Translations under genes and position numbers: made by a program
In this document: piece by piece, positions 1 through 10,625 of the stretch
Layout: each line of letters opens with the position of its first letter
How positions within the stretch are numbered: the stretch's first letter is position 1
Notes under the pieces: model-generated
The model's database searches: none
What the model was told of the DNA's origin: nothing
What the model saw: only the letters and a program-made list of their open reading frames with translations
Assembly (NCBI GenBank): GCA_025716815.1
Contig: JAIXMN010000021.1
Coordinates: 372,001-436,000, forward strand
Reading direction: 5' to 3'
Length of the DNA stretch: 64,000 nt
Source: Dichotomocladium elegans
Taxonomy: Eukaryota; Mucoromycota; Mucoromycetes; Mucorales; Lichtheimiaceae

Positions 1-851
1 CGCCGGGCTCAACGCGCCTATTTGTATGTATATATGTGTGTGGATATGTAAGGTAAGAGGGAAAGGCCTTCCTTTTTCTTTTTCTCTTTTTACCAGTAAT
101 AATCAAGATTATCCAAAAGTGGATGCATATAAAAAAATCCAGATTGGAAGCGGCACATGTGACGATAGCTTTCAGAGCCACCGTAGACAATTCCTTCGTC
201 TGCCATGCGCTTCCGGCACTCCTGGGCATAGGTTTGATTGATCCAGTCGGGATAACTCCAGTGCTCTGATGGCACTTGGCCATAAAACGTTTCTGCGTTA
301 GTCATTTGGCGAGTGAGATTGACAAATTCTTCTGTGAAAGGCTCCTCGTTGAGAAAGATCCAGGGGTAGTTGAACTTGTGGTTGAACCGGTCTTCCAGGT
401 ATCGCATTGATGAACGCATTCCATGCACCTCTCGATTCCGTGCAAGCGCTACAAACGCTGCCTTCACACGCGGCTGCGTGGTATCCGTCAGCCGCTGGTA
501 TTCCTGCTCAACGGGGGACAGAAAGATGGGTGATGGAATTGAGTGTGACGACGGCAGCTGTGATCCATCTAGGGCTGCTGTCATCTTTCGTTTCTCATTC
601 AAAGGAGGTTCGCCCGTTGCTGCAGGTTTGGGAAGCGCGAGCCTTTTTGCTGTATCAATAAAGGCCTGGTAATAACATTGTTGAGAGGAATCGCAATCAA
701 GGGATCCTGCGGGTGCCTGCTTCATGGCCACCCAGCCAATAGTACAGAAGATCATGAGCAATAAAAAAAGTACACGGTATAACCATCGTGGCATGGTCTG
801 CCTGGCTGGCAAGAACATGTGAACGGAAGAATGAAAATGAAAGGAAAACAA
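1..851 (-). CDS. GT15 alpha-1,2-mannosyltransferase, 5' part (cut by window edge)
   Basis: Glycosyltransferase family 15 (Kre2/Mnt1/Ktr type): type II Golgi enzymes that add alpha-1,2-mannose to N- and O-linked glycans of cell-wall proteins. Exon 1 is 94-851 and exon 2 begins at 17 and runs off the window; the intron 18-93 has GT and AG ends, and the join restores the family motif WRVEPG. A short cytosolic tail is followed by one hydrophobic anchor (around residues 23-42), a stem, then catalytic-domain motifs: [18 protein letters not shown] and [14 protein letters not shown]. The start at 851 is the first ATG; later in-frame ATGs (818 and 794) leave the anchor intact and could be used instead. 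The part lacking is the second half of the catalytic domain, including the region that holds the nucleophile in known members. Family call is firm; exact linkage and substrate are not readable from sequence. Confidence 0.9.
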
Positions 852-1157
852 CAGGACGTGATGATGTAGAATGGACTTTTTTAAAATAAAGAGAGTGCGT
901 GAGTGTATATAACATATACATCATATAGTCTCTTCTAGGCCTTTCAATTTGCGATCGATGGGGGATTACGAAAGCGTAATTGAACAAGTTTGAGGCTACG
1001 GTTTGTTGTAGATACGTCCTGTTTGGTGTGATTCTGCTCATTCCCAACCAGACAATTTATTTCGATGGGAGTGGGAACTCGGCCATATGCGTCGAAATTA
1101 AAATTTAACAACTGGCGGTGGAAGGCACAAGTAGACTGCCGAAACCACCTGCATCGA
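852..1157. other. spacer between two minus-strand GT15 genes
   Basis: About 300 bp upstream of the first GT15 gene and downstream of the second. It must hold the promoter of the left gene and the 3' end of the right one. A T-rich stretch lies near 878-890, but I see no clear TATA box and no coding content beyond shadows. Confidence 0.4.
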
Positions 1158-2773
1158 TCATCTTGTCCCATTCAACACTGAGCTATGCTGAGCGTACATG
1201 GCAGGATCCATAAGGCGAAGGAGTTGAACCGCACAACGGTCCGGCTGGAAATCTAGAAGACAATGGAAGGTGTTAATAAATTAGAGGGCACTCGCATGGT
1301 ATGGGGGCAGGTTCTTACAAGTAGAAGCTGTCAAATCACAACCGCAGCGCTGGGAATATGTAGTACTCAGAGGACAATGGGTTTCCGATTCATAACTGTA
1401 GCCAATGTGATGAAAGAAATGCAGTTGATCATGGGTCAAAAACATGGCTGCTCCGAGGGTCTGAACCATGGAATCGCTCCATCTGTGGAATAGGAAACGT
1501 GGTTAAATGAGATCTGCACTTGCAGTTCAATTTGGCTATGGCTTCCTTGCACTATTGGACTGTACCTTTCATAAAAGAAACCGCCTGTGCTGTCCAGGAA
1601 TTCGAACAAGGCCATGTATTCCTCGGATCGTAGGTACGCAAGTTTGACGATCCCAAAATGAGACCATATCTGACAATAGTTGAAATCTGCTGGCCAGCTT
1701 TGCTTCCCGCGCTCATTAATAAGCCATGGCATGATCGTTGCCTGTCTATTCCGGATGCGATCCTGGTCGTCCAGGATAAATATTTCAATCAACGACCACA
1801 GGCTGCGCATCGACATGGGGTCTTCGCGGCTGCTCATGGCAAAGCCTAGGGTCTTGTTGCGTTCCTTCATTTCCAGGAACAGATCCTTTTCTTCCATGTC
1901 GCAGCTATAATAAGACCCCGGCTCTGCATGCCATGCATATTCCACATCCTGCAAAAGTGGATGCCGAAAGTAAAAGCCTGAATGGTACCTTTTTGTATAT
2001 GTATATGTATATGCGTGATTTCCAACAAAGTAAGAGCCAAAGTTCTTCGTCTCTCACTTTTCCTTTCTCCTTCTCAATTTCTTTTACCGGGCACGTTGTC
2101 GGTATAGAAGGCTTGTAGCCTTGTTCACACCTCTATTTGCCATCGATTGCATGGTGTTTTCCAGCCGGACGCCCGATATCCAGCTGGGATAGTGCCAAAC
2201 TTCGGGATCAATTCTTCCAAAGAACATGGGTGCTGTGGATAGCGTTCTTAAGTTGTTCACGAGCTCATAGGTATACGGCTGGTCACTGAGGAACACCCAC
2301 GGATACTGGTACACGTGATTGAAGCGGTCCTCAATCGATCGGATGGTCGCCCGGGCGCCTTGGATATCACCGTTTTGTAGCACCATGTAGAATACACCCT
2401 TGACTGGTCGGTCATTCCATATTGTAGGCGGTATCATAGTGTCTGGTTTGACTGTTCCTTCGATAAGATACTTTGCCCAATCATGCTCTACACGTAAGCT
2501 CTGGGCTTCATTCGCCGGTGCCTGATCTTGGTGGCCATCGTGGTATATTTTTTCGCAGATAGTTTTTATAAAGAGTGTGTCTCTGGGACTCCGGCCTCTG
2601 CTGGTATTATTATCAGAGAGAAATTGGCGGATGCTGCCTTTGGGTATGAGGACCACCGGCAGCAATAGGACGAGGGTCAATACACACATCATTGTCGGCC
2701 GCAGAAGCCGTCGTCTTGGGACAGGGAGAGCGAACAATTTGTTAGTGTTTTGGATGTCCCCTTGCGGCATCAT
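1158..2773 (-). CDS. GT15 alpha-1,2-mannosyltransferase, divergent paralog
   Basis: Four exons, 2088-2773, 1566-1988, 1319-1482 and 1158-1252, give 455 residues with matching phases and GT/AG ends. The start at 2773 precedes a basic patch and a single hydrophobic anchor (about residues 28-44), typical of Golgi type II topology. Catalytic-domain landmarks are FNHVYQYPWVFLSDQPYT, YHSGFYFRHPLL, STGGFFYERW and a Cys-rich tail (THCPL, QRCGCD). It departs from its two neighbours at motifs they share: the WRVEP box reads WHAEP, and the following DLDYDPF-like segment reads DMEEKDLF. Those positions lie near the metal and donor site in characterised members, so this copy may have altered or reduced activity (inference). 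It is transcribed away from the third GT15 gene across a 371 bp shared promoter region. Confidence 0.88.
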
Positions 2774-3144
2774 GGTTGCATAAAAATTAGAAGAAGAGAA
2801 AAAAAAATGTCGTCGTTCATTTCGTTTCGTTGGTTTCTTTTTCTTTTACTCATAAGGCTCGTTCGTAAGATTACACGCTCTCGTAAAAGGACTTAGACAC
2901 GCAATAGGGAAAGAGAACTGCGTATATAGTTACAGTAATGCGTTTTTTTGGGGGGAGGGAAAGGTACGTCGTTCAACAGGAATGGACATATCAATATCTG
3001 CAGCAAGCCCACACGATATATGCTGTAGTCTAAAATAAAATGTACAGCATAATGTGTATCTCACTTTTTTTAACAGTGCTTTCTTAATATTGTCTTCTTC
3101 TCGTGCTCTTCTTGTTTTCTCTAAGTCCGTTCAGCGTTGGAAGG
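2774..3144. promoter_or_regulatory. shared divergent promoter region of two GT15 genes
   Basis: 371 bp lie between the start codons of the minus-strand paralog (2773) and the plus-strand paralog (3145). It contains pyrimidine-rich tracts on both strands (2830-2850 and 3095-3125) and a short G run near 2950. No element could be assigned with confidence; the region is called regulatory from gene orientation alone. Confidence 0.5.
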
Positions 3145-4713
3145 ATGACTTTCACGACGCGTCGGTCGATGTGGATTCTCGCCCAGTTCCTTATCGGAGC
3201 CTATATGATAGGCTCTATCACTTACCTGCTGCGACGACCCGTGTCATGGCAGCCGCTACGTCGTACTTTGAGCAACGTAGCGTCCACACAGCCACCGTTC
3301 TATGTAACTGGGCCGCGCGATCACCCTGACCAGCTCACGGTCCATCTCCCGCCTCCTGGCAATCACACAGCGCGCGCAAATGCAGGATTTGTTGTCCTTG
3401 TCCGAAATTCGGAGCTTCAACAGATGCTCGAGTCCATGTATGACATGGGTATGTGCTACTCCTCTGACAAATATTTCTAAAGACTCAAAGAAGCGGATGC
3501 GGTGTCTGCATATGTAATTATTTTGATGCTAATGGAGCCGCTGGATGGATATTTATGCAGAAAAACGCTTCAATCACAAGTTCAATTATCCATGGCTGTT
3601 TTTGAACGACGAGCCTTTCACGGATGAATTCAAGGAATTTACTACAAAGGCCACAGGGGCACAAACGCACTATGGCTTTGTTGACGCGTCCATGTGGTCC
3701 TACCCACCCTGGATTGACCAAGCCAAAGCCGCGCGTGAGCGTGAACGACTAGCCGGCGTACCATATGGCACTAGTGAAAGCTACCGCCACATGTGTCGCT
3801 TTCAAAGGTAAAAATTTTAGATGACGAGGATGGACGATATCAATACATTCGTGGTTAGTGGGTTTTTCTGGCGCCATCCGCTGTTACTTGAGCTCGGCTG
3901 GGAATATTATTGGCGCGTGGAGCCCCATGTTCGTTATTTTTGCGACTTGGACTATGATCCTTTCGTGTATATGAAGGAGAACAACAAAAAATATGGCAGG
4001 TTTTAGATACCAGTTGCAGACCGGTTCATCCATACTCATCCACCCTATAGCGTTCACCATCTCCTTTGTTGAGAATGGTGGTACGATCCCCACCCTCTGG
4101 AAAACAACACGTGACTACATCAAGGAGTCCATGCTCCAAGGAAAGCGCTATTTTGACAATCTAGTCAACGACAGTCTTTACCGGTTTATAACAGACGAAG
4201 CAGGCGAAAAATATAACGCCTGTCATTTCTGGACCAACTTCGAGATTGCACGTGTGGATTTGTGGCATACCGAGGCCTACCAGGAATATTTCAATTACCT
4301 TGATGCGGCAGGCGGATTCTTCTACGAAAGGTCGGTTGTCATCTCACAAGTTGTACATTTAAGCGTCTAACCCGCACCAGATGGGGCGACGCGCCTGTGC
4401 ATTCCATTTTTGCTGCTCTCTTTCTCCGGAAGGATGAGGTACACTATTTCCATGACATAGGCTACAAGCATTCTATCTACCACCACTGCCCAGAGTCAGA
4501 GGAGCTCCAGAACCGTTGCTATTGTGATCCTTCAAGAACACTAGGTAAGTAATGGATTTTCCGCGCTCCCTTAACAAAGGATCGATCCTCATCACACACT
4601 TATATACATCATCAGATTATACTGACGTCATGAGTTGCCTTAACACGTACATGAAAGCCCTGGAGGCTACCTCTTCTGACCCACAAAAGAGAGTGGGTGA
4701 TCTATTTGCATGA
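3145..4713 (+). CDS. GT15 alpha-1,2-mannosyltransferase
   Basis: Six exons, 3145-3448, 3561-3807, 3859-3995, 4051-4330, 4381-4544 and 4616-4713, give 409 residues in frame throughout. The N-terminus has a short basic tail and one membrane anchor (about residues 9-28), as expected for a Golgi type II mannosyltransferase. Motifs in order: [73 protein letters not shown] and a terminal Cys cluster ([17 protein letters not shown]). All are the expected family motifs, so this looks like an active enzyme. The third intron (3996-4050) only keeps frame if it starts with GC instead of GT. An in-frame ATG at 3103 exists, but 3145 sits directly before the basic residues and anchor. Exon 5 has the same length (164 bp) as the matching exon of the minus-strand paralog, supporting duplication from one ancestor. 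Confidence 0.9.
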
Positions 4714-4850
4714 CAGTCCATTTCCAGTAAAGCTTTTGAAACCTCTCCAAGAAAGGTGCATATGACAACGGGATCTTCTTTTTTTTTTTACATTCATTAT
4801 GTACATGTTTTTTAATGGTCGGATGAGTGAAAGCATCTTGTTGGATCTAT

Positions 4851-5433
4851 TTACAGCTTGCGCTTTGCTTCATCCATGGTTTTTTTGGCCTTTGACTGTG
4901 CGTCCTGGGCAGTCTCCGCTGCCGAATCGATGAATTCCTCTCCCTTTTGTTTGGCCTGTTTGGATGCTTTATATCCCATTTGCTTGGCTTGTTCAGTGGC
5001 TTCATAGCTCACTCTCTTAGCTTCCTCCGCAGCATCTTCAGCTTTCTTGGCGCCCAGACCCACGGCTTCCTTGGTCTTCTCGGCCGCATTCTCGGCATAT
5101 TCGATCCCCTTCGCTAGGCCCTTGCCGGCAGCTAGATTTGCCTTGTCAATTCCTGCCTTGATTGTCTCAGTGGGGTGCTCCTTGAGCTCTTCAGCAGTCT
5201 TGGATGTCATCTTCTCTGCCTTTTCCATGCCCTTGCCGAGTACTTGGCCCGTCTTTACATTGATTTCATGGCCGAATTCTTTTGCCTTTTCAATGGTGCT
5301 TTTATTACGCTACAAAATACGATCAGAATCCATCGGCCCCCGTTTGGAAGGTGGTGGTTGCCTCATTGTTCTTTACCTGGGTGATTTGGACAAATGAGCG
5401 AATGTTGGTACGGAGGGCGTTGCGAGCAAACAT
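4851..5433 (-). CDS. LEA-like amphipathic helix protein with mitochondrial-type leader
   Basis: Two exons (5377-5433 and 4851-5309) joined in phase 0 give 171 residues. Exon 1 encodes MFARNALRTNIRSFVQITQ, a short stretch rich in Arg with no acidic residue, typical of a mitochondrial targeting peptide. The rest is highly charged, Ala/Lys/Glu-rich and without hydrophobic segments, with 11-residue-like repeats such as AEKTKEAVG, AEDAAEEAKR, ATEQAKQMGYKASKQAK and AETAQDAQSKAKKTMDEAK. This matches group 3 late-embryogenesis-abundant proteins, which are disordered in water and fold into amphipathic helices on drying, protecting membranes and proteins. A role in desiccation or heat tolerance of mitochondria, perhaps in spores, is inference. 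The composition could also fit an apolipoprotein-like or coiled-coil protein. A TATA box lies about 70 bp upstream. Confidence 0.75.
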
Positions 5434-5503
5434 GGCGTGTATGTTATGAGTAGATGAAGATATCTTGATCTGATACATCCCGGGGTGTAGGAGGATTCGA
5501 TGT

Positions 5504-5511
5504 TATTTATA
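5504..5511 (-). promoter_or_regulatory. TATA box of the LEA-like gene
   Basis: TATAAATA on the minus strand, about 70 bp upstream of the start codon at 5433, a normal distance for a fungal TATA element. A strong consensus TATA fits an inducible, stress-type gene. Confidence 0.5.
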
Positions 5512-5764
5512 CCCTGGCTCGAGCAGTCTACATTTTCTGTTACCGATAGCATCATTATGACAACATCTGTCGAGCATAGAAGGCCCATGCATGACTGTGT
5601 AACATGCGATGACGATCGTCGGAGTATTTTTGTTTCTGGTATGACGTCCATGGCGGACTACCACACCCCCCATCTCCCCCCAGCGATTCATTAGCTGCAT
5701 CGCTGTCAGCAGTACAATCCGTTAGATTAAACAGCTCTGATATACGCACAAGATTCCTTATGCC

Positions 5765-6020
5765 TTCATCATGTCCCAGAACTTCTTCATCGATTTGCGC
5801 TTGGAACTCGATCTTCCTAAGTACTGTTCATTTTCGGGCTGACGCAGCTGCAAGCTTCTCTTTTTTTTGGACAGATAAATCGCTCCAGAATATAATCATG
5901 AATTCTCTTAGTTATCACGATATCTTGGTGCTAATCTACATACCGCATATCCTGGCTGCTTTACTTTTCCGGCCCATGCATAGTTCCGGTATTCAGAGTA
6001 AGACCGCATCTCTATTCACA
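5765..6020 (-). pseudogene. inverted fragment of the PD-(D/E)XK-like family
   Basis: Read on the minus strand, this segment follows the end of exon 1, intron 1 and the start of exon 2 of the long family copies at 6319 and 10901: a GCATGGGCC...AAGTAAAGCAG block, a GTAGATTAGCAC block, GATAACTAAG, GAATTCAT, then a GCGATTTATC block. It has no start codon and is out of frame. It lies about 300 bp from the plus-strand copy, forming an imperfect inverted arrangement with it. A related, shorter piece lies at 14955-15065. Confidence 0.6.
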
Positions 6021-6318
6021 CATAAATATCGCATTGCTACCCCGGTGCTGTACATAGACACATATATCCAGAAGAGGAGCGCTCAGGACACAACTTCATG
6101 TTGCAAGCACCCGCGTGAAAAACAAGGCAGCACCCTCACGTCTTTCATTTACTCGCAGCGCAGCTTCAAGTGCCGACCAGCAGTATAATAAGCGGTAGTA
6201 AGTATCCGCATAATCACTTTTAACTCCGTATTGGTTTCGGGAAGATTTCTTTGTGCATTGGCGCTGACACCCGCAGTATCCAGTTTTCTCCCACCTGAGT
6301 GTCCACTTTGCGACTACA

Positions 6319-7763
6319 ATGCTACCATACATAAAAAGTAATTACGCACACTTCTCCATAAGTCATTGCTTCCAGAGCACCGGGCTTGAGTCGCGCAGTG
6401 AAGCTGAGAAGGATTTCAAGCAATGCATTTCGGAAATCCTTGAAAAAGAAGTTAAGACCACGGAACCCATTTATGCATGGGCCAAGACAGTAAAGCAGAA
6501 TGCATTTGTCGTACGTAGATTAGCACAGAGTTATTGTGATAACTAAGTGAATTCATAATGATATTTTAGATCCTGACAAGTTCTGAAGCTGAAAAGCACT
6601 GGCGCGATTTACCGATGAAGACGCTCTGATCAATGATAAAGATATAAGGAATCTTGAAGTTTAGAGCTGTTTAATCTAACTTATACTCCTAGATTCAAGC
6701 ATTGAGGATTCTCCACGCATGTCAAAGCGAAAGCATGCAAGAAGCATAAATGAGGTATGTATCCTCTCTGTGTTTCCTCCTCAATTCAATCAAATATGAA
6801 AGCTAATTTGACGTTTGATAAAGGGATTCTATGCAGAAACTGAGGGGACAGTGGACGATGATGTGGTATCCCCGCGAAAAGTGCAGAAGTTCCACTGGCT
6901 TGTCGGCGGTGGAAATGAAGAGGAAGAAACGTGCGCCGGGTGCAGCAAGAACGAGGTACGTCTATTATCCAAGCTTGAGGATAGCATTATATACATGTCT
7001 GGAAATGGATATATGGCTTACCTTGGTAAATGTGCAGTGGATAGTTGGTATGAGCGTTTCGCAGCTTCTTAAAGAACATCGAAGAAAGGTGCTGACGCTT
7101 GCTGAAGATGAAGATCTGATCGAAGTTGATCACATGCTGTAAGTTCAATAGGGGAGAGTGGGGTTTATCAGACTTTTAAACGATATTCATGGCTTATTGT
7201 CGTTGATATCTTCTATCGTCTTCAGCGCCTTGAACAACATTTACTACTTCCCTCGAAGTCGAAGTAAAGGTGTCTGGAAAGTGCTACCAAAGAGCATTCA
7301 TGATCAAGTAAACAATGATCTCCATGTCTCAGAGGGCATACAAAATTTACCTGACAAGGCTGTCATGATGTGCCGAAAATTAAACAAGGTAGGTTATTAC
7401 CCAAGGCGATGTAACTGATAATATCAAAACTTAATTAAAGAAATGTACGTAGATTGCACAACAATCACCCGATGATCTGGAGGAACGCTTGCTGAAGGAG
7501 TATCTGTACGCTTTGGATGATCCTGATTTGAAACAGTTTGTTAGATGTCTACATCGACTGTAAGTCCTTGAATGGATGCTTTTAGCAGTTGTTGCGATGT
7601 ATAAGATGCACACTCACCATTTGACTAATAGTTTCCTCAATTATGAAGACGTCAGTGACATCGAGGATCTGCAAGAGCAGCAATTCACAGATCAAGCTTT
7701 AATGCCTTTCATTCGATTTGTCTTTCCGAACTCGGCATCTTTCATCATTGACGGGTACGGATC

Positions 7764-7796
<33 letters not shown>

Positions 7797-8456
7797 GGTT
7801 GTTGGGGGAGAAGTGAAGAAGCCAGAGCACAAGTATCTCACAGTCCACACCGACCTGGCAAAGCTTGGCCTTGAGCTCAAACGTATGCTTGACCATTTAA
7901 TTTCTGTCGATCGTTACGCACAAGCATGCACAGTCGGTATCTTGGTAGAAGGTACTTTGAAATCCCAGACTCAGATCTACAGTCAACGATACCAACACCG
8001 CGGTCATATTTGTTTTTAGGCCTACGGTGCACTACTTTCAAAATGGATCTCGTGTACGATGGGATTTATCGATTTATTGAATTAGCCCAATTTACCTTGC
8101 TGCTTAATACCGATGATCTCCTCACCGCAATCGGCCCATACGAGCGTGTGCTCCAATTGAAGGTAATAGGGTTGACACATTGTGAGAGGAAGGCGTAAAG
8201 GGGATCCAATGACTAATATAATGACATCAAAAGAACGTGGTATCGAGCAAGAAAGCTACAGTTGACAAATCAATTTCGCAAAGATGATGGTTTCTACCAC
8301 CACCGATCAGGCGTTTTTAAAGAGTCCAGACAATCGATAGCAACTAAACACAAAGATGTACGGATTGTTTGGGCGTTGAATAATATTCCCACTATATGTG
8401 GTTGGAGCTTTAAGCAGATTATGTCCTTTAGCCAAGTATTCCTTATTGTCCCTTAG
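6319..8456 (+). pseudogene. decayed copy A of a multi-exon PD-(D/E)XK-like family
   Basis: Paralog of the gene at 10901-13991, nearly identical to it for long stretches (for example 6800-7720). Exon 1 (6319 onward) encodes MLPYIKSNYAHFSISHCFQS. Later exons cover a helical, acidic middle part and end with GGEVKKPEHKY, a DLAKLGLELKRMLDHL helix, DLVYDGIYRF and a tail to 8456. It is broken: part of exon 2 is deleted, which shifts the frame to an early stop after HWRDLPMKTL, and the donor after it reads AT instead of GT (near 6643). A second deletion removes the segment that in copy B carries the PD dipeptide and puts ten GAT triplets (7765-7794) in its place. Function of the family is unknown; a nuclease-like fold is inference from the PD...EVK pattern of copy B. 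Confidence 0.7.
7765..7794 (+). repeat. (GAT)10 microsatellite encoding poly-Asp
   Basis: Ten perfect GAT triplets inside the decayed copy A, just before GGEVKK. Copy B has unrelated unique sequence at this place, so the repeat fills the site of a deletion. Confidence 0.9.
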
Positions 8457-8715
8457 CAATACTAAGGAGTTCCTTAGCATACTTATTTTCGAGGGCTTTG
8501 GCATATGGCAGCCATGTTTTACAAGAATCGTGTGGAATGGCACAGTTTCTAGGAGAAGACATATCCAGACAACTTGTCGTTCTTTCATGGCCAAGGCTTT
8601 GTGCGACTATTTTTTTTTTTTCATGAATACTACAGCCGCAGACTACATCCCAAGATCTGCAAGCTTTTGTTATAAGGATCCACGATCGTATCATTTGCGG
8701 AAAATCCTAAGCGAC
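8380..8715. repeat. duplicated 3' block, copy A side
   Basis: This block is almost identical to 13612-13946. In copy B the block is a long plus-strand open frame continuous with the family tail (CGWSFKQIMSFSQ onward); here single-base changes and a longer T run break that frame. On the minus strand it keeps an open frame containing TWLPYAKALENKYAKELL. Which strand codes, if either, cannot be decided by eye. Confidence 0.7.
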
Positions 8716-8780
8716 AGTTCACGAAAAGGAGAGAAATTGCGTTCCACATGCTCTCAAGAATTTCGTTGGAAATCCTAAAG

Positions 8781-9414
8781 TTACATAAAGGATGCCGCTG
8801 AAGTACGTGTCCCAATTGTCCGCGTGCTCAACCATCCTCCTTACTTGGCTGAGCACGAAGGTGGATCCTGGAGAAAGAGACACCATGCAGATAGACCATC
8901 GATCTAATCGTATACACTTCTACGACGTATATATAGCTCTAGGTCATCTGATCACTTGAATTCTTCTATGATGATGACAGCCTGTACTACCATGTCGTAA
9001 AAATGGACCTCACAGTATTGTCTTTCCGGAAAGAGGGACTGAGTCTTCATTTTGCTACGTTGTTGATATCTATACTACTGAACGAGCCATTCATCCCGCT
9101 TTGCTCAATGTTTTTTTTTTTTGCTCTTATACTATATTCATGTATAAAGTTCATATAGATACGGGATCAGCGAGGTTTCTCAAAACAATGCTGAGTATGG
9201 AAAATACATAATTGTCTATCGCTAAAGCTCAAGACAATTGGAGGGAGTCCATCGGACTTCCCGAACCTGAGCTGAAGAGGGTCCCGCCCACCCGCCGCAA
9301 CCGGCTCTGCTTTTCAATGATCAAGAAACTTAGCTATACAAGCTCACGCTACTTATAAAAAAGAAATTTTCGGCAATAAAGAGAGAAAGATGATCACAGC
9401 ACTCTTCAGTTCAG
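8781..9414. other. no gene seen
   Basis: 634 bp without a convincing open frame. It has a T run near 9112-9122, and a GC-richer stretch around 9240-9320 that resembles, loosely, a CCTCCCGGCGCAAACGG stretch near 22690. The 3' part probably belongs to the transposon whose end is at 9485. Confidence 0.4.
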
Positions 9415-9485
9415 GTTCGTCCAGTCCTCCGGACTGAACGAACAATTATCATTATAACGAATATCACTATAACGGGTGGCCACTG
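9415..9485. mobile_element. single terminal end of a pogo/Tc1-type transposon with internal hairpin
   Basis: Read on the minus strand from 9485, the end is CAGTGGCCACCCGTTATAG, followed by TGATATTCGTTATAATG, and the flanking dinucleotide is TA (9486-9487), the usual target of Tc1/mariner/pogo elements. The MITE at 19269-19425 has closely similar ends. Just inside lies a hairpin (9415-9443): GTTCGTCCAGTCC facing CGGACTGAACGAAC. I found no matching opposite end to the left, so this is a truncated element or solo end. Confidence 0.6.
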
Positions 9486-9487
9486 TA

Positions 9488-10474
9488 TTCTCTTCAGCGG
9501 GGATCGTGAACGATTCCTGTTCCTACATTTCTTACACAAAACGCAGTCAGGTTCCTTTCATATTGCAATCGACACCTTGTGCGATAAAAATACCCATGCC
9601 GAGCTGCCATGCTGAAGCTGAAGCACTCAAACATCAAAGTGAAAATTCTAACATTGTAGCTATGCTTGAACCCGGGGAAGGGGAGGCTATTGGGTGGAGG
9701 GTCATGGGTACCAATAAGTTCAAAGGCACTGCTGCAAGTCATAATATTTGGTATCCTGGAAGGAGATGGCGGATAGAAGAAAGTAATCTACCTTATCAAC
9801 GACATAGTTCACAGGCTCTGGACAGCCAAACAAATTAGCAACAAGGTTGTTCTCATCGTCAGAACACCCAATGGATGTAAGATGACCTCTACTGTAATGG
9901 CCATGAGATTCATGAACCAGATGGCATATTTGAAGGTATGTTTTCTCCTTTTCCCACAAGATACGCACCATACCTTGAAATTTCGCACATAATGGTTTTG
10001 GACCCTACTTAAAAGACTACCATAATTACCATGATCGTTACAGTACTGGAAGCTAAGGAGATATCAAAACGACCGGCTAAAATCTGGATACCATCTAACG
10101 AACTTTCCACAAATTCCGATCACGAAACACCGTCGAGAGACTAACAGGCGCGCGACCCTTAGAGACATCACGAATGCGCTACTAGTAGAGGTCCTGCAGA
10201 CCATTGTGCAGGAGGATTTTTGTGGAGTCAGCATTAACAGCCGAGTAGACAAGGAACGCCTTATATATTACCTTAGACACATGAAGACGATGTTTCCATT
10301 TGCAACAAAAGTATAAAAAATGGCGTCAGGATTGGAGAAGGATTCCTTCGACAGAGAAACCATCCTTCGAATTAGCCAAGAATGAAAAGGATAATTCGTG
10401 GTTGGACCGGATGCGACCAAGCAAACAGGGTAGACTATCTGGCTTACACGTACAAGAATACTGCATCTTTGCCA
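9488..10474. other. no gene seen
   Basis: Almost 1 kb with short open frames on both strands, none with recognisable motifs or splice-supported extension. It lies between the transposon end and an inverted piece of the PD-(D/E)XK-like family, so it is likely transposed or decayed sequence. Confidence 0.35.
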
Positions 10475-10625
10475 GTCTGATTTGTCAACTGTAGGTTTCT
10501 TGTTCGATACCACGTTCTTTTGATGTCATTATATTAGTCATTGGATCCCCTTTACGCCTTCCTCTCACAATGTGTCAACCCTATTACCTTCAATTGGAAC
10601 ACACGCTCGTAGGGATTGATTGCAA
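10475..10625 (-). pseudogene. inverted 3' fragment of the PD-(D/E)XK-like family
   Basis: On the minus strand this matches the family from the end of the penultimate exon (ACGAGCGTGTG, CCAATTGAAG and its GTAATAGG donor) through the intron to the start of the last exon (CTACAGTTGACAAATCAG), as at 8140-8270 and 13360-13500. The homology then stops. It is a fourth trace of the family in this 10 kb region, opposite in direction to the two long copies. Confidence 0.7.

Noticed and set aside
1200..1240. tRNA-like GTTGAACC sequence
   Set aside because: It is inside the last exon of a GT15 gene and no cloverleaf can be drawn around it. No tRNA or rRNA gene was found elsewhere in the window.
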